Source of the DNA: Bog-752 sp963799395
GTDB taxonomy: Bacteria > Actinomycetota > Thermoleophilia > UBA2241
Assembly (NCBI GenBank): GCA_963799395.1
Contig: CAWCWZ010000053.1
Coordinates: forward strand, 1-64,000
DNA length: 64,000 nt
Direction: 5' to 3'
The stretch's first letter is position 1. Every line of letters starts with the position of its first letter. Positions 1 to 7,457 of this stretch are shown here, piece by piece. Below the pieces are notes generated by a model. That model searched no databases and was not told the origin of the DNA. It saw only the letters and a list, made by a program, of their open reading frames with translations. A program made the position numbers and the translations under genes.

Positions 1-187
1 TGGAATCGCAATGGTGGTAGCGGCGGGCGAGCCAGCCGTCGACCACGTCCGATAGCGCCAGGACGAGGACGAGGATGGCGGCCGGCCAGCTCGGCCCGGG
101 CGCCTGGAGGCTGTACACCCACAGAAAGACGGGCAGGGCGCACAGGCGGCCGATGGTGATGGCGTTCGGGATCATGCGGCGCGACAT
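1..187 (-). CDS. CDP-alcohol phosphatidyltransferase, PgsA-like (N-terminal fragment)
   Basis: Only the first 62 residues lie in the window; the gene runs off the left edge. Starting from ATG at 187 the peptide opens with the PNAITIGRL segment typical of PgsA proteins. A hydrophobic helix follows, then SDVVDGWLARR, the first half of the CDP-alcohol phosphatidyltransferase motif (D-x2-D-G-x2-A-R). The family transfers a phosphoalcohol such as glycerol-3-phosphate onto CDP-diacylglycerol in the membrane. The exact substrate cannot be told from this fragment. A 20-bp-arm hairpin lies just upstream, and the frame is open all the way back into the AroB-family gene. Confidence 0.8.
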   Translation of the reverse strand, partial: MSRRMIPNAITIGRLCALPVFLWVYSLQAPGPSWPAAILVLVLALSDVVDGWLARRYHHCDS

Positions 188-202
188 GGCCGTAGTGTAC
201 AG

Positions 203-246
203 GACGAGGCCGGCGGGGCGGCTTTCGCCGCCCCGCCGGCCTCGTC
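203..246. repeat. Perfect inverted repeat, 20-bp arms, 4-nt loop (intergenic)
   Basis: Bases 203-222 and 227-246 are exact reverse complements around TTTC (GAAA on the minus strand, a GNRA-type loop). It sits between the AroB-family gene/tRNA and the PgsA-like start at 187. No T-run follows on either strand, so it is not a classical intrinsic terminator. It shares the 12-mer CGGCGGGGCGGC with the palindrome inside xerC. Confidence 0.85.
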
Positions 247-325
247 GGACCGTCGCTGTAGGGCCCGCGCGCCACGCCCGCCGGCGCCGCGGACGATGTG
301 CTACACTACGGCCTCGTTTCGCGGT

Positions 326-403
326 CGGCGTGTGGCGCAGCCTGGTTAGCGCACTAGTCTGGGGGACTAGGGGTCGCCAGTTCGAATCTGGCCACGCCGA
401 CCA
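326..403 (+). tRNA. tRNA-Pro (anticodon GGG)
   Basis: A full cloverleaf can be drawn. The acceptor stem is CGGCGTG (326-332) pairing CACGCCG (393-399). The D-arm carries AGCCTGGTTAGCGC. The anticodon stem CTAGT/ACTAG encloses loop CTGGGGG, giving anticodon GGG. The T-arm is GCCAGTTCGAATCTGGC. The discriminator A400 and an encoded CCA (401-403) follow. Anticodon GGG reads CCC/CCU proline codons. It lies antisense to the open 3' extension of the AroB-family reading frame. Confidence 0.96.
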
Positions 404-1498
404 ATTCTGGCCCTCGCTCAGCTCCCGGTACAGGGCCGGCAACTCGGCCAGAGCCTCGCGGGCCTCGTCCTCCCTGAGGTCGGAGACCTGCGTCACCTGG
501 AGCCCGTCGCCGACCATCACCAGCGCGAGCCCCGCACCCGTTCGTTTCTTGTCGTACTTCATGGCCGCGATCACGCGATCGACCGCGCTGCGGTCGAGGC
601 GCGGCCTGACGACCAGCACCGGCAACAGGAGCTCGGCGCGCCGGCGCCGCTCCGCCGCCGCGGCCAGCAGGCCGCGACGGCGGGCCACGACGCCGGAGAG
701 GAGCATCCCGATGACAATCGCCTGCCCATGGGGCACCGCGAATCCGGTCGCGGTTTCCAGCGCGTGCCCGAAGCAGTGCCCGTAGTTCAGCAGGTTGCGA
801 CGGCCACGATCGAACTCATCCGCTTCGATAAAGCCGCGCTTGATGCTCAGGCTGGCGTACGTGGCCCGCCGCAGTGCCTCGGGCTCCCGCGCCAGCAGGG
901 CCGGCAGGGCCGCCCGCAACTCGTCGGTGGCCGCTTGTCCGCCGAGGAGGTGCAGCTTGACCACTTCGCCGAGTCCACTCGCGTAGTCTTCTTCGGGGAG
1001 CGTGCCGACGAAGTCCGCATCGACCAGCACGCGTTCCGGGGGGTACATGGTACCGACGAGGTTCTTGTGCACGCCGTGGTTCAGTGAGGTCTTGCCCCCG
1101 ATGCAGCTGTCGGCCATGGCCAGCAGTGTGGTCGGCGCATACACCCAGCGCACGCCACGGTACAGTGTCGAGGCGAGGTACCCGGTGACGTCCTGGGTGA
1201 TGCCACCCCCAACGGAGACCACGACGCAGTTACGCTTCGCGGCTCGTGCGGTGACGAGATCGAAGAGCCGCGCCACGGTGGCGTAGGTCTTCTGGTCTTC
1301 AGAAACCGGGAGCACGACCGGCTCCGCATCGCGAAGCGGCGCGAGAACGCCGGAAGCGTGCAGGGCCCACACATTCTCGTCGACCACGATGAACGCGTGC
1401 GGGAGCGCCGTCAGCTCCCGTACCCACGGATCGCCGTGCACGAACTCCACAGCATAGTCGCGGAGGCGCGAATGGATCTTCAGCGGGGCGTCCGTCAC
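404..1498 (-). CDS. 3-dehydroquinate synthase (AroB-family sugar-phosphate cyclase)
   Basis: The GTG start at 1498 has GAGGG 7 nt upstream. Family marks in order: the NAD-binding SVGGGITQDVTGY (about 95-107), PTTLLAMADSCIGGKT (about 122-137), the GLGEVVK glutamate, NYGHCFGHALE and VPHGQA. These give the metal-binding Glu and two His. The AroB-like part ends near 410, about 360 residues, which is the usual length. No stop codon is present there: the frame stays open through the antisense of tRNA-Pro and joins the PgsA-like ATG at 187. I therefore end the call before the tRNA. The neighbours are an SDR and PgsA rather than shikimate genes, so a cyclase for a sugar or cyclitol is possible instead of aromatic biosynthesis. 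Confidence 0.8.
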
Positions 1499-1523
1499 GC
1501 CGCGCCCTCGATCGCCGCCGCTA

Positions 1524-2192
1524 TTACGCGATCGAGAGTCCGCCATCGCAGACCAGCACCTGCCCTGTGATGTAGGAGTTGCGCTGAGAGCAGAGGAAGG
1601 CGATGAGCTCGGCCAGCTCCTCGGCCTCGGCCAGGCGGCCAAGGGGGATCTGTCCGACCAGCGCGGCGAGCTCCACGGGCGTGTTGTTCCGATTCGTCAA
1701 CTCGGTGGCGACGATGCCCGGCGCCACGGTGTTGACGAGCACCCCTCGCGGCGCCAGCTCGACCGCCAGGCCCCGGGTCAGCCCGTTCAGTCCGGTCTTG
1801 CTCACCATGTACGGCAGCCGGCGAGCCTTGGCCATCACCGACCACACGGAGCTGACGTTGACGACGCGCCCGTAGCCCCGCTCGGCCATGCCCGGCGTCA
1901 GCGCCCGACACAGACGCAGAGGAGTCGTCAGATTGATCGCCAGAGTCTCGTCGAGGGCCTCGTCGGTGAGCTCGTCGATGCCGCTGAGAGGGTTGATGCC
2001 GGCATTGTTCACGAGGATGTCGACAGGCTGGTCGAGCGCCGCGGCGTACGCTTCGACGGCCGTGGCGTCCGCCAGGTCGAGTTCGGTGCGCGTGGGCGCA
2101 AGCACACGCGCACCGAACTGCTCGAAGCGCGCGACCACGGCGCGGCCGATGCCGCGCGACCCGCCGGTGACCAGGGCGACACGATCTCTCAT
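1524..2192 (-). CDS. Short-chain dehydrogenase/reductase
   Basis: A 222-residue classical SDR. TGGSRGIG (about 9-16) is the NAD(P)-binding motif and NNAG lies in the fourth strand. The catalytic Ser is in VSSVWS and the catalytic pair is Y-x3-K (YMVSK). Such enzymes oxidise or reduce hydroxyl/keto groups; the substrate is not evident. It lies 25 bp upstream of the AroB-family gene in the same direction, so the two probably act together. Its ATG overlaps the stop of a possible 33-codon ORF (ATGA). Confidence 0.9.
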   Translation of the reverse strand: MRDRVALVTGGSRGIGRAVVARFEQFGARVLAPTRTELDLADATAVEAYAAALDQPVDILVNNAGINPLSGIDELTDEALDETLAINLTTPLRLCRALTPGMAERGYGRVVNVSSVWSVMAKARRLPYMVSKTGLNGLTRGLAVELAPRGVLVNTVAPGIVATELTNRNNTPVELAALVGQIPLGRLAEAEELAELIAFLCSQRNSYITGQVLVCDGGLSIA

Positions 2193-2290
2193 CTGTGCAG
2201 AGCCTGCAGGGTCTCGGCCTTGATGCTTGCCTTCACCTGGTCGCGCGCCTCCGGATGGCGAGGTGAATGGGCTGGATGCTCTCGCGGCAT
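2189..2290 (-). CDS. Possible 33-residue leader ORF overlapping the SDR start
   Basis: ATG at 2290 opens a 33-codon frame whose TGA overlaps the ATG of the SDR (ATGA), as in translational coupling. It has no recognisable domain. A weak extended -10-like element (TGGTAGGGT, hexamer at 2306-2301) lies just upstream and would make it almost leaderless. It could equally be chance or the tail of a frame-disrupted gene. Confidence 0.25.
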   Translation of the reverse strand: MPREHPAHSPRHPEARDQVKASIKAETLQALHR

Positions 2291-2496
2291 GCCCACGCCG
2301 ACCCTACCATCGTCTCGCGGCGCGGTCGACACTCGCCGCGAGGGCCCCGCACCGTTCGCGCAGCGCCCGGCGGTCGCCGACCCTCAGAGAAGGACCTCGT
2401 GGCGCGGCCCGTTGCCCCTCCGCTTTTCCGTCACGGCAACGAAAAGCGACCGGGCACGGCCGGTCGCAAGGCTCCTCGGGGACTGTCGCTGAAGAC
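2193..2496. other. Intergenic region between SDR and XRE regulator
   Basis: About 300 bp without an established gene. It holds the terminator of the XRE gene at 2442-2467 and a second imperfect stem pairing CGCTTTTC (2421-2428) with GAAAAGCG (2441-2448). It also holds a possible -10 element near 2301-2306 and the 33-codon ORF listed separately. Nothing else was recognised. Confidence 0.5.
2442..2467 (-). terminator. Rho-independent terminator downstream of the XRE gene
   Basis: On the minus strand GCGACCGG pairs with CCGGTCGC around a 6-nt loop, followed directly by TTTT (2445-2442). It lies 30 nt past the XRE stop, separating that gene from the SDR operon. Confidence 0.6.
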
Positions 2497-2916
2497 CTAC
2501 GTCGCGAACCTGGGCGAAGCCGGGTCGCCGTTCCCGCGAGCGTGACCGTTGCCGTTGCCCGACTTCTCGAGCATCGCCTTCATGTCGTCGGAGACCGGCG
2601 TATGGAGCAACAGCACGCTGTAGAGCGCGTCGATCAGATGGGTCGAGGCATCGAGCACGTCGGCGACCTGACGAAGCCGGTACTCGAGGAAGAAGTCGGG
2701 TTCTACACAGAGGGCGGTGGCGATCGTGTGCATGACGGGATCGGCCGGCACGGGTCGCGTTCCCTTCGTGAGGTGGTTCAGGTAGCCGGCCGAAAGCTGG
2801 GTCTTGTAGGCCAGCTGACGGTAGCTGAGATGGCGCTCTTCCATGAGGCCCTTCAGGGCGGCCTGAAAGCGCTCGCGGGAGTAACGCGGTCGAGTCGCTT
2901 TGAGCATCGTCTGCAT
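2497..2916 (-). CDS. XRE-family helix-turn-helix transcriptional regulator
   Basis: With the ATG at 2916 the protein is 139 residues. A Cro/CI-type HTH lies at about 15-70: SYRQLAYKTQLSAGYLNHLT gives the two helices, followed by the third-helix region and the VEPDFFLEYRL segment common behind this domain. The tail is a Gly/Asn-rich low-complexity stretch. An upstream in-frame ATG at 2961 is less likely, because a GTTAT-N6-ATAAC inverted repeat lies between the two candidate starts. The gene stands alone with its own terminator; its targets are unknown. Confidence 0.8.
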   Translation of the reverse strand: MQTMLKATRPRYSRERFQAALKGLMEERHLSYRQLAYKTQLSAGYLNHLTKGTRPVPADPVMHTIATALCVEPDFFLEYRLRQVADVLDASTHLIDALYSVLLLHTPVSDDMKAMLEKSGNGNGHARGNGDPASPRFAT

Positions 2917-2926
2917 ATCGCTAGAC

Positions 2927-2942
2927 GTTATCGCCCAATAAC
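2927..2942. promoter_or_regulatory. Candidate operator of the XRE regulator
   Basis: GTTAT-N6-ATAAC is a perfect 5-bp-arm dyad 11 nt upstream of the chosen XRE start. XRE repressors commonly bind such dyads at their own promoter, so autoregulation is a reasonable inference. The short arms make chance possible. Confidence 0.35.
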
Positions 2943-3056
2943 AGGCTTTACTTGAGCGCACTGCAGGCGTTTTGTCGCCCGATCAGGCAACGCCGGACAC
3001 GGTCGAAGCCCCCGGATCGGTCGGTGGCAAGGGTCGAGCGGCGGCGAGCGAAGAGG

Positions 3057-4790
3057 CTAGCAGGCGGCGAGCGCCGCGGCCACGGCCGCCGGCAGGTCGT
3101 CGACCGCGAGGTCGCGGCGCTCGCCGCTCGCCCGCGGCTTGAGCTCGACCACACGCTCGGCGGCGCGCTTGCCGACGACGACCTGGACGGGGCAGCCCAG
3201 GAGGTCGGCATCCTTGAACTTGACGCCCGGCGACAGCTCGCGGTCGTCGAACAGCACGTCGAGGCCCTCGGCGCGCAGCGTGTCGTACAGCTCCTCGGCC
3301 AGAGCCGCCTGCGTCTCGTCGCTCGCGCGGACGACCAGCAGGTGCACCCGGAACGGCGCGATCGCCGCCGGCCAGACGATGCCATGCTCGTCGTGGTGCT
3401 GCTCGACGGCCGCCGCGGCGATGCGGGCCAGGCCGATGCCGTAGCTGCCCATGACGATGTCGTGCTCGGCGCCCTGCTCGTCCAAGTAGGTCGCGCCCAT
3501 CGGCCGGGAGTACTTCGTGCCGAGCTGGAAGATGTTGCCCACCTCGATCACCCGCGCCCCGTCGAGCACGCCGTCGCAACCCGGGCAGGGATCGCCGGCG
3601 CGCACCGTGCGGATATCGACGACCGCGGCCTGCGGGACGCGCTCGAGGCCGACACCCGAGCGATGGTGGCCGCTCCTGTTGGCGCCGGCGATGTACGACC
3701 CCCGCGTCAGCGCGCGGTCGGCGTACACCGGCAGGTCCGTGGGCACGGGACCGACGAACCCGGGCTCCACACCCTGTGCGGCGAGCACCTCGTCGGGCGT
3801 CGCCAGACGGAACCCGGCGCCCAGGAGGTTGCGCAGCTTGAGCTCGTTCAGCTCGTGGTCGCCGCGCAGCAGCACCATCACCGGCCGGCCGGCGGCGTCG
3901 CCCGTCTCGGCCACCACCACGAGGGCCTTCATGAAGGCGCGCGCCGGCATCCCGAGAAATGCGCCCACCTCGACGATGGTGCGCGCCTCGGGCGTGGGCT
4001 TGATCTCGTCGACCAGCAGGTCGACCGACTCGTTGCGCGGCGCCGTCTCGGAGAGTGGCGGCTCGGGATCGGCGCCGGCGACGGCCAGCTCGACGTTGGC
4101 CGCGTAGCCGCAGTGACGGCAGAAGACGATCTCGTCCTCGCCGGCCTCGGCGTAGGCCATGTAGGCGTGCGAGACGTCGCCGCCCATCATGCCCGGGTCC
4201 TCGTCGACCATCATGCAGTCGATGCCGCAGCGCTCGTAGATGCGATCGTAGGCGGCGATGTGCTTCTGGTAGCTCACCTGCAGCGCGTCGTGGTCGACGT
4301 CGAGGCTGTAGGAGTCCTTCATGGTGAACTCGCGCGTGCGCAGAATACCGCTCTTGGGCCGGGCCTCGTCGCGTTCCTTGGTCTGGATGTGATACCAGAG
4401 CTGCGGCAGCTGCCTGTAGGAGCGGATCTCGCGGGCCGCGAGCCAGGTCACGACCTCTTCGTGCGTCATGGCCAGCGCCATGTCGGCGCCCTTGCGGTCC
4501 TTCAGGCGAAACATCTCGTCGCCGATGGCGTCCCAGCGCCCGCTCTCCTGCCAGATCTCGGCCGGCTGCAGCACCGGCATCAGCATCTCCTGGCAGCCGA
4601 TCGCGTCCATCTCCTCGCGGATGACGGCCTCGATCTTGCGCATGACACGCCAGCCGGCCGGCAGGAAGACATAGATGCCGGCCGCGAGCTGGCGGACGAG
4701 GCCGCCGCGCACCAGGAGCTTGTGGCTGACCGCCTCGGCGCCGGCCGGGTCCTCCTTGACCGTGGGAAGCAGCAAGCGAGTTGCGCGCAA
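3057..4790 (-). CDS. proS: Prolyl-tRNA synthetase (bacterial type with editing domain)
   Basis: TTG at 4790 is chosen: GGAG sits 6 nt upstream and the product then begins with the family start RATRLLLPTVKEDP. The product is 577 residues. Class II motifs are visible: motif 2 around RTREFTMKDSYSLD and motif 3 around GSYGIGLAR. The YbaK-like editing insertion (about 220-370) lies between motifs 2 and 3, as in bacterial-type enzymes. The C-terminal anticodon-binding domain follows. It charges tRNA-Pro in the cytosol; a tRNA-Pro gene lies 2.7 kb away. A TATCAT -10 element lies about 110 nt upstream, and the gene diverges from the glycosyltransferase at 5006. Confidence 0.97.
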   Translation of the reverse strand: MRATRLLLPTVKEDPAGAEAVSHKLLVRGGLVRQLAAGIYVFLPAGWRVMRKIEAVIREEMDAIGCQEMLMPVLQPAEIWQESGRWDAIGDEMFRLKDRKGADMALAMTHEEVVTWLAAREIRSYRQLPQLWYHIQTKERDEARPKSGILRTREFTMKDSYSLDVDHDALQVSYQKHIAAYDRIYERCGIDCMMVDEDPGMMGGDVSHAYMAYAEAGEDEIVFCRHCGYAANVELAVAGADPEPPLSETAPRNESVDLLVDEIKPTPEARTIVEVGAFLGMPARAFMKALVVVAETGDAAGRPVMVLLRGDHELNELKLRNLLGAGFRLATPDEVLAAQGVEPGFVGPVPTDLPVYADRALTRGSYIAGANRSGHHRSGVGLERVPQAAVVDIRTVRAGDPCPGCDGVLDGARVIEVGNIFQLGTKYSRPMGATYLDEQGAEHDIVMGSYGIGLARIAAAAVEQHHDEHGIVWPAAIAPFRVHLLVVRASDETQAALAEELYDTLRAEGLDVLFDDRELSPGVKFKDADLLGCPVQVVVGKRAAERVVELKPRASGERRDLAVDDLPAAVAAALAAC

Positions 4791-4904
4791 ACGAAGACTC
4801 CGGATCTGGTCGCTCGGGTCGGGCCGCGGGCGCCTCGCGCCCGCCGCCGGCCATCGATGCCGCTCATCGCCCAGCGGCTCACGAGCCCCGGGCGAACGTG
4901 TGTC

Positions 4905-4910
4905 ATGATA
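4905..4910 (-). promoter_or_regulatory. Candidate -10 element for proS
   Basis: TATCAT on the minus strand (4910-4905) is followed by GACACA. It resembles the TATCATGTGTG elements seen before rpsB and rpsP. TTGCGG lies 18 bp upstream as a weak -35. Confidence 0.35.
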
Positions 4911-5005
4911 CGGCACCGCCGAGGCGGGCCGCAATCGGCGGCGCGCGGCGCACCCGCGCGCGGCACGACCCGACGCACAGCGCGCTTTCGTGGGATACTC
5001 TCGCC

Positions 5006-6151
5006 ATGACCGCGCCCCCCACGCCGGGACCGCCTCGCGCCGAAGGCGTGCGAGCCTTGATCGACGGCCACATGCTCGGCGCTCGCGAGACGGGCAACGA
5101 AACCTACGTCCGCGGCCTTCTCTACGGGCTGGACGCCATCCAACGGCCGCAGGCCGTCGCCCTGGGGCCGGCCGGCGCCTGCCCCGGCCGGCACACGGCC
5201 GTCCATCTCAGCGGCTCGTCGAACCTGCGCCGCCTCCTGGCCGAGCTGCCGGCGCTCGCCCGTCGCGTCGGCGCCCAGGTCATCCACTCGACCTACGCCG
5301 CTCCGCCCGCCACCGATCGCGCCCGGGTCGTGACCATCCACGACCTCTCCTTCGTCGGCCACCCCGCCTGGTTCGGGGCCCGCGATCGCGCCGTCCTGAA
5401 TTCCGGCGTGCGCTGGGCCGCCCGCCACGCCGAGCGCATCGTCGTGCCCTCGCGCGACACCCGGGCCGACGTGCTGGCCCTGCCCGGCGTCTCCGCCGAC
5501 CGGGTCGCCGTGATCGCCGAAGGGGTCGAGCCTCGCTTTCGGCCTCTCACCACGGCCGAGGTCGCCCCTGCGCTGGAGAGATTCGCGCTCGCGCGGCCCT
5601 ACGTCCTCGCCGTCGGCAATCTGCAGCCCCGCAAGAACCTTCTCCGGCTCCTCGAAGCCTGGGGCGCTCTGGTCGGCGCGAACGCCACCGGCGAGCACCT
5701 TCTGGTGCTCGCCGGCGGCATTCGCGGGCGCCGCGCCGACGTCGCCCGCAAGGTGGCGAGGCTGCGCCTCCAGGACCGCGTCAGGACGACCGGCTACGTC
5801 GCCGAGGCCGACCTCCCGGCGCTCTACTGCGGCGCCAGCGTGTTCGTCTGTCCGTCGCTGCACGAGGGCTTCGGCCTGCCGGTGCTCGAAGCCATGGCGG
5901 CCGGCACCCCGGTCGCCTGCTCGCGGGTGACCGCCCTTCCCGAGACCGCAGGTAATGCAGCGGCGTTCTTCGACCCTTTCGATACTGACGACATCGCCGC
6001 CGTGCTGGTCGCTCTTCTCGACCATGCGGAGATGCGCGACAAGCTGCGGACGCGGGGCCTTGCGCGCGCCCGCGGCTTCACCTGGCAGGACTGCGCCGAG
6101 CGCACCTGCGAGGTCTACGACGAGGCGGCCGCCGAGCGGGGGCTGCGATGA
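5006..6151 (+). CDS. Glycosyltransferase family 4
   Basis: A 381-residue GT-B fold enzyme starting at ATG 5006. The N-terminal half accepts the acceptor sugar (IDGHMLGARETGNETYV near the start, a sugar-acceptor loop). The C-terminal half binds the nucleotide sugar: GNLQPRKNLLRLLEA, then the E-x7-E signature EGFGLPVLE at about 288-296. It probably acts at the inner membrane face, adding a sugar to a lipid-linked glycan. It is the first gene of a plus-strand glycan operon and overlaps the next glycosyltransferase by 4 bp (ATGA). Donor and acceptor are not predictable. Confidence 0.92.
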   Translation: MTAPPTPGPPRAEGVRALIDGHMLGARETGNETYVRGLLYGLDAIQRPQAVALGPAGACPGRHTAVHLSGSSNLRRLLAELPALARRVGAQVIHSTYAAPPATDRARVVTIHDLSFVGHPAWFGARDRAVLNSGVRWAARHAERIVVPSRDTRADVLALPGVSADRVAVIAEGVEPRFRPLTTAEVAPALERFALARPYVLAVGNLQPRKNLLRLLEAWGALVGANATGEHLLVLAGGIRGRRADVARKVARLRLQDRVRTTGYVAEADLPALYCGASVFVCPSLHEGFGLPVLEAMAAGTPVACSRVTALPETAGNAAAFFDPFDTDDIAAVLVALLDHAEMRDKLRTRGLARARGFTWQDCAERTCEVYDEAAAERGLR

Positions 6152-7266
6152 AGCTCGCCCTTGTGGGCACACGCGGCGTACCGGCCAACTACAGCGGCTT
6201 TGAGACCGCGGTCGAGAACATCGGCGCCCGCCTTGCCGCCGGGGGGCACGACGTCACCGTCTACTGCCGGCCGCACGCCGTCGAGTCGCGCCACCGCTCG
6301 TACCGCGGCATGACGCTCGTTCACCTGCCGACGATTCCCACCAAGCACCTCGACACGTTCGTTCACACGCTGCTCTCGACCGTTCACATGGCGCTCTTCG
6401 CGCGGCCCGACGCGGCCGTCTACTTCATCGTCGGCAACGCGCCGTCGGCCGCCCTGTCGCGCCTCGCCGGCATCCCCGCGGTCCTCAACGTGGACGGCCT
6501 CGACTCGGAGCGCGCCAAGTGGTCGGGCCCGGCGAAGCGCTACCTGCGGTGGGCCCAGCGCAACGCCAGGCGCTGCGCGGACCGGCTCATCACCGACTCC
6601 GAGGTGCTGCAACGCATCTACCGCGAGCGCTACCATGCCGTGACCGAGTTCATCCCCTACGGCGCCGACATGGACGGTCCAGACACCGGCGAGCACCTGA
6701 CCCGACTGGGGCTGCGCGAGCGCGGCTACCTGCTCTTCGTCGGCAGGCTCGTGCCCGAGAACAACGCCCACGTGCTGCTCGAAGCCTTCCGCGACCTCGA
6801 GACCGACCTGCGGCTGGTCGTGGTGGGCGATGCCCCCTACGAAGAGCACTACCAGGACGGTCTGCGGGCCGCCTTTGCCGGCGACCCACGGGTGCTCTTC
6901 ACCGGCTACCTGTTCGGCGAAGGCTACCGCGAGCTCGCCCGCCACGCCGAGATCTTCGTGGTGCCCAGCGAGGTCGGCGGTACGCACCCCGTTCTGCTGG
7001 AAGCCATGTGCGCCGGCAATTGCGTGGTGGTCAACGATCACGAACCCAACCTCGAGGTGCTCGGCGACGCGGGTCTGAGCTACCCGGCGGCCGAGGGCGC
7101 CGCCGGCCTGCGTCGCGCGCTCCAGACGCTCCTCGACCATCCCGAGCGCATCGCCGCTCTGCGCAAGGCGGCGGCCAGCCGGGCTCAGGCCGTCTACACG
7201 TGGGACGTCGTGACCGAGGCCTACGAGCGCCTCCTGCGCACCGTGGTAGCCGAACACGGTTCCTGA
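6148..7266 (+). CDS. Glycosyltransferase family 4 with DUF1972-type N-terminus
   Basis: 372 residues. The start LALVGTRGVPANYSGFE matches the DUF1972 N-terminal domain found in rhamnosyl- and related polysaccharide transferases. The C-terminal GT4 domain carries FVGRLVPENN and EVGGTHPVLLEAM (about 274-286), in which the usual E-x7-E glutamates sit. Translation is coupled to the upstream GT4 by an ATGA overlap. The likely role is one sugar-addition step on a lipid-linked repeat unit; the specific sugar is unknown. Confidence 0.92.
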   Translation: MKLALVGTRGVPANYSGFETAVENIGARLAAGGHDVTVYCRPHAVESRHRSYRGMTLVHLPTIPTKHLDTFVHTLLSTVHMALFARPDAAVYFIVGNAPSAALSRLAGIPAVLNVDGLDSERAKWSGPAKRYLRWAQRNARRCADRLITDSEVLQRIYRERYHAVTEFIPYGADMDGPDTGEHLTRLGLRERGYLLFVGRLVPENNAHVLLEAFRDLETDLRLVVVGDAPYEEHYQDGLRAAFAGDPRVLFTGYLFGEGYRELARHAEIFVVPSEVGGTHPVLLEAMCAGNCVVVNDHEPNLEVLGDAGLSYPAAEGAAGLRRALQTLLDHPERIAALRKAAASRAQAVYTWDVVTEAYERLLRTVVAEHGS

Positions 7267-7313
7267 GACGAGAGACGTCGGTCCGGTGCGCGCTCCAGTC
7301 CGTTTGCTCCTCA

Positions 7314-7342
7314 TTGTGAAGCCCAAACCGCCGAAATATACT
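7314..7342 (+). promoter_or_regulatory. Sigma70-type promoter before the glycosylphosphotransferase
   Basis: TTGTGA (7314-7319), a 17-bp spacer, then TATACT (7337-7342) in a locally AT-rich stretch of the 190-bp gap. Transcription would start near 7350 and leave a leader of about 110 nt before the TTG start at 7458. Confidence 0.5.
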
Positions 7343-7457
7343 ACTGGCCGAGAAGGGGTCGTCCGGCAAGTCGCCGAAAGAACACAACGACGGCAGGCGC
7401 TATCACCACAGAGGGCGCGCGGTCGTGGGGCCGTGAGCTCGAGGGGAGCGATGCAGA

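Noticed and set aside
203..246. Intrinsic terminator for the AroB-family gene or tRNA-Pro
   Set aside because: The stem is strong but no T-run follows on either strand and its core recurs inside xerC, so it was listed as a repeat instead.
4791..5005. T-box or other riboswitch before proS
   Set aside because: No T-box sequence or matching stem-terminator was found in the leader; only a -10-like element could be seen.
2952..5009. Long plus-strand open frame opposite proS
   Set aside because: It is the high-GC shadow of proS: rich in His/Arg/Val, no domain, while the minus strand shows complete ProS motifs.
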